Below the pieces are notes generated by a model, which saw only the letters and a program-made list of their open reading frames with translations, had not been told where the DNA came from and did no database searches. DNA of 8,249 bases, taken from positions 1-8,249 of the forward strand of contig JADFYC010000159.1 of assembly GCA_015233295.1 (NCBI GenBank), in the 5' to 3' direction. Shown piece after piece: positions 6,727-8,249 of this stretch; the first letter of the stretch is position 1, and each line of letters starts with the position of its first letter. This DNA comes from Deltaproteobacteria bacterium (GTDB taxonomy: Bacteria; Desulfobacterota; JADFXK01). The position numbers and the translations under genes were made by a program.

Positions 6727-6988
6727 ATAAACATCCTGCTAAAAAAAAGTTGAACATTTTCAGCTACTCCCCCCCCAAAAAAAATGGAAAGATGCAACGA
6801 AAGATACCTTTTGTTGGACGAATTGGCAAAACCTCAAAAGCCCTTTTTCGTTACGGGAATGTTTTAGGATGTGAGCAAGATGACTATAACATAATTTACA
6901 TGCTTAAAAAGCTCTATTATAATCTATGTTGGATGGCATTTCCATAGATGTGAAACTAATGTTATAATAAACGCTCAAAGTTGAAACG
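6727..6988. other. AT-rich non-coding stretch
   Basis: I see no supportable gene here. It holds homopolymer runs: eight A at 6741-6748, eight C at 6769-6776 and eight A at 6777-6784. Reading frames here are short or begin inside the repeat element. Composition is clearly more AT-rich than the operon. Confidence 0.5.
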
Positions 6989-7242
6989 TTAAAATCCAAA
7001 CACACCCAAGAACTTGTCTTTATTGTTTTGCAGCCACAAATTGCTTGCCCGCCCTATTTCTCCAGACACCACCCGTTTGTTGAGAGTAGCGATTTTATCA
7101 AAACGAACAACAGATCGCGGCCTTAAACCTGTTTCTTCATTGCTCTCTATGGGGACACTTCGCCCGTTGGTTGAGCAGCCGACGTGATAACGCACACAAT
7201 AACATCCTCTCTCGCTCGTGTTTTTCCTCGCACAAATTTACT
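6989..7242 (-). pseudogene. Remnant of a PemK/MazF-family toxin gene, frameshifted
   Basis: Two adjacent minus-strand frames read together like the end of a PemK/MazF endoribonuclease. The upstream frame (to a stop at 7147-7149) gives REDVIVCVITSAAQPTGEV, matching the central strand and TS loop of the family. A shift near 7150-7160 into the frame that ends at 6989 continues with TGLRPRSVVRFDKIATLNKR and VVSGEIGRASNLW, matching the GL-x-x-x-SVV-x-x-D-x-IATL-x-KR-x-x-x-G-x-x-G pattern. Intact family members cleave mRNA and pair with an antitoxin. The N-terminal part (the usual RG-x-V-x-x-V and RPAVV motifs) is not clear upstream, and no antitoxin is seen. A frameshift plus loss of the start suggests a dead gene. 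Assembly error at the frameshift is an alternative. Family assignment is from memory of the motif pattern. Confidence 0.5.
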
Positions 7243-7560
7243 GTGCGGCGATGGCCGAATTTTTGCATCCAAATGGACTTCAGAAGTCAAAGGAACGTGC
7301 GAAAGCGTTATCTCAGACCCGAAATCAAAGACAGCTTGCCGTAGAAACTATATATTGTGTCTTCTGCCCGGCGGCAAGGATAATATTTAGGCGGCTTGCC
7401 GTGGGGAACTTTTTTCCCATCGAGTCGAGCCACATGTCCCGAAGCACTTCCGTTATGGGTCAGAGTCGGCTGCGGGGGTAATCAATACCCTATTTGCAAA
7501 CTAGTTGATGTGTGGCCAAAGATTTTCTTTAATGACATCAAAAAACGGGAAGAGTTTCAA
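7243..7560. other. Leader region upstream of fliS, no gene recognised
   Basis: No supportable gene is seen. Minus-strand frame continuous with the toxin remnant stays open to a stop at 7348-7350, so decayed coding sequence may extend this far. GCTTGCCGT occurs twice (from 7334 and 7393), and CGGCAAG (7372-7378) pairs with CTTGCCG (7395-7401). No clear promoter is visible for fliS. Confidence 0.4.
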
Positions 7561-8088
7561 ATGGATGAAAAAACCATTCGTGAAGAATACCTGAGACGGC
7601 AAATTGAAGGCAGCGATCGCTGGAACCTTGTCCTCATGCTCTACGACGCCTGTCTGATGGGCCTCAACCTGGCCAAGCAAAGAGTTGCCGAGAAGGACCT
7701 GGAAGGTACTCACACTGCCATTATCAGGGCGCAAAACATCATTTTTGAGCTGATCGGCTCCCTGAATTTTGATGCGGGTGGAGAAATCGCCACCAACCTG
7801 GCCAATCTTTACACCTTCATGAATCAACGTTTGATTGAAGCCAATTTGAAAAAAAGAGTGGCCGAGATCGACCAGGTGATCGTGCTTATGACTGGTCTTC
7901 GGGAGACCTGGCAGGCAGTGATCGCCAAAAGTGGTCAAGCCAAGACCGAGATTAAACTTGATGGAGGAAAAACGCCCTTCGCTTCGGAAAAAGTTGGAGA
8001 CAAGCCCAAAAAGCAACCACTCTACGGACCCGGCAAAGGACCTCTGCCCCCCGGCACCCCTCCCAAACGAATTAGTATTAAGGGATAA
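7561..8088 (+). CDS. fliS: Flagellar export chaperone FliS with extended C-terminal tail
   Basis: A 175-residue cytoplasmic protein. FliS binds the C-terminus of newly made flagellin, stops it polymerising early and hands it to the flagellar export gate. Residues 1-125 are the helical FliS domain: EEYLRRQ, LVLMLYDACLMGLNLAK (24-39), AIIRAQNIIFELIGSLNFDAGGEIATNLANLY (53-84) and RLIEANLKKRVAEIDQVI (90-107), all typical. Residues 126-175 are an unusual low-complexity tail rich in Lys, Gly and Pro (QPLYGPGKGPLPPGTPP), predicted disordered; typical FliS has about 125-135 residues. The frame is open back to 7396, but the ATG at 7561, preceded by GGGAAGAG (7547-7554), gives the usual FliS beginning. 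No flagellin or fliD neighbour is seen, and the gene sits between inverted repeat elements. Confidence 0.88.
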   Translation: MDEKTIREEYLRRQIEGSDRWNLVLMLYDACLMGLNLAKQRVAEKDLEGTHTAIIRAQNIIFELIGSLNFDAGGEIATNLANLYTFMNQRLIEANLKKRVAEIDQVIVLMTGLRETWQAVIAKSGQAKTEIKLDGGKTPFASEKVGDKPKKQPLYGPGKGPLPPGTPPKRISIKG

Positions 8089-8124
8089 AAATTGTGATGA
8101 TATAGGATTTTGCGTAACGCAGCC
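8089..8124. other. Short spacer after fliS
   Basis: TGCG and CGCA pair around TAA at 8111-8121, too weak to call a terminator. The last ten bases, TAACGCAGCC (8115-8124), are the predicted target-site duplication of the element that follows. Confidence 0.3.
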
Positions 8125-8249
8125 CAATGTCGTTGACTTAAGCCGGAGGAAAACACACTGTAAGATTTCTCGCTTCGCTCGAAATGACAAGGAGGACGCA
8201 CGCAGCAGGTACTATCCTGAATGTACAGCACTTCTGTCATTTCGAGCGA
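8125..8249 (-). mobile_element. Second MITE-like element copy, inverted, truncated by window end
   Basis: Reverse complement of 6550-6716. The 125 aligned bases differ at one position (C at 6572 versus T in this copy, read in the left copy's orientation) and by two missing 21-bp units. It contains the terminal repeat (8125-8142), the 28-bp motif (8161-8188), one 21-bp unit (8202-8222) and the start of the other 28-bp arm (8236-8249). About 68 bp of the element should lie beyond the window. Confidence 0.85.

Noticed and set aside
6784..6867. 27-residue frame beginning MERCNERYLL
   Set aside because: Short, no ribosome binding site, inside AT-rich non-coding DNA and no recognised family.
6651..6947. 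Open frame of 98 codons on the plus strand beginning MSFRAKREI
   Set aside because: It starts inside the repeat element, where the 28-bp motif itself encodes this peptide, crosses homopolymer runs, and has no ribosome binding site or recognisable family.
7396..7560. Longer fliS start
   Set aside because: The added 55 residues do not look like FliS and come from non-coding leader DNA; the ATG at 7561 gives the normal beginning.
7501..8190. Open frame of 229 codons on the minus strand, antisense to fliS
   Set aside because: It starts in the second repeat copy with the same MSFRAKREI peptide and then runs antisense through fliS, which has clear family motifs.

Overview
The window looks like part of the genome of an anaerobic, nitrogen-fixing, flagellated bacterium. 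My best guess is a sulfate-reducing or syntrophic member of the former Deltaproteobacteria (Desulfobacterota). The guess rests on the type of NifE and NifN (anaerobe-type, with a NifK-like NifN), the nifK-nifX-nifE-nifN order and the moderately GC-rich genes. No taxonomic marker is present, so this is inference.

Positions 1-6230 read as one plus-strand operon. It starts with the C-terminus of a nitrogenase beta subunit (nifK, cut by the window edge). Next come a small NifX-family cofactor carrier (321-740), nifE (857-2287) and nifN (2284-3660, 4-base overlap with nifE). The operon then runs into a complete ABC importer of the NitT/TauT/SsuA type: a secreted binding protein (3698-4654), an ATPase (4705-5490) and a permease (5487-6230, 4-base overlap with the ATPase). 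NifE and NifN form the scaffold on which the nitrogenase cofactor is finished, and NifX-type proteins shuttle cofactor intermediates. The importer's close linkage suggests that it supplies something used in nitrogen fixation; its substrate cannot be read from the sequence.

After 6230 the character changes sharply: AT-rich, largely non-coding DNA with mobile debris. At 6482-6716 there is a 235-bp MITE-like element with 18-bp imperfect terminal inverted repeats, flanked by a perfect 10-bp direct repeat that looks like a target-site duplication. Inside it are a 28-bp inverted repeat and three tandem copies of a 21-bp unit. A second copy in the opposite orientation starts at 8125 and runs off the window; it carries only one 21-bp unit and is otherwise almost identical. 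Between the two inverted copies lie a frameshifted remnant of a probable PemK/MazF-family toxin gene (minus strand, about 6989-7242) and an intact fliS flagellin-chaperone gene with a long Pro/Gly/Lys-rich C-terminal tail (7561-8088).

The nif and ABC genes look ordinary for their families. The observations most worth following are the nif-embedded importer of unknown substrate and the well-delimited, apparently recently active small repeat element.
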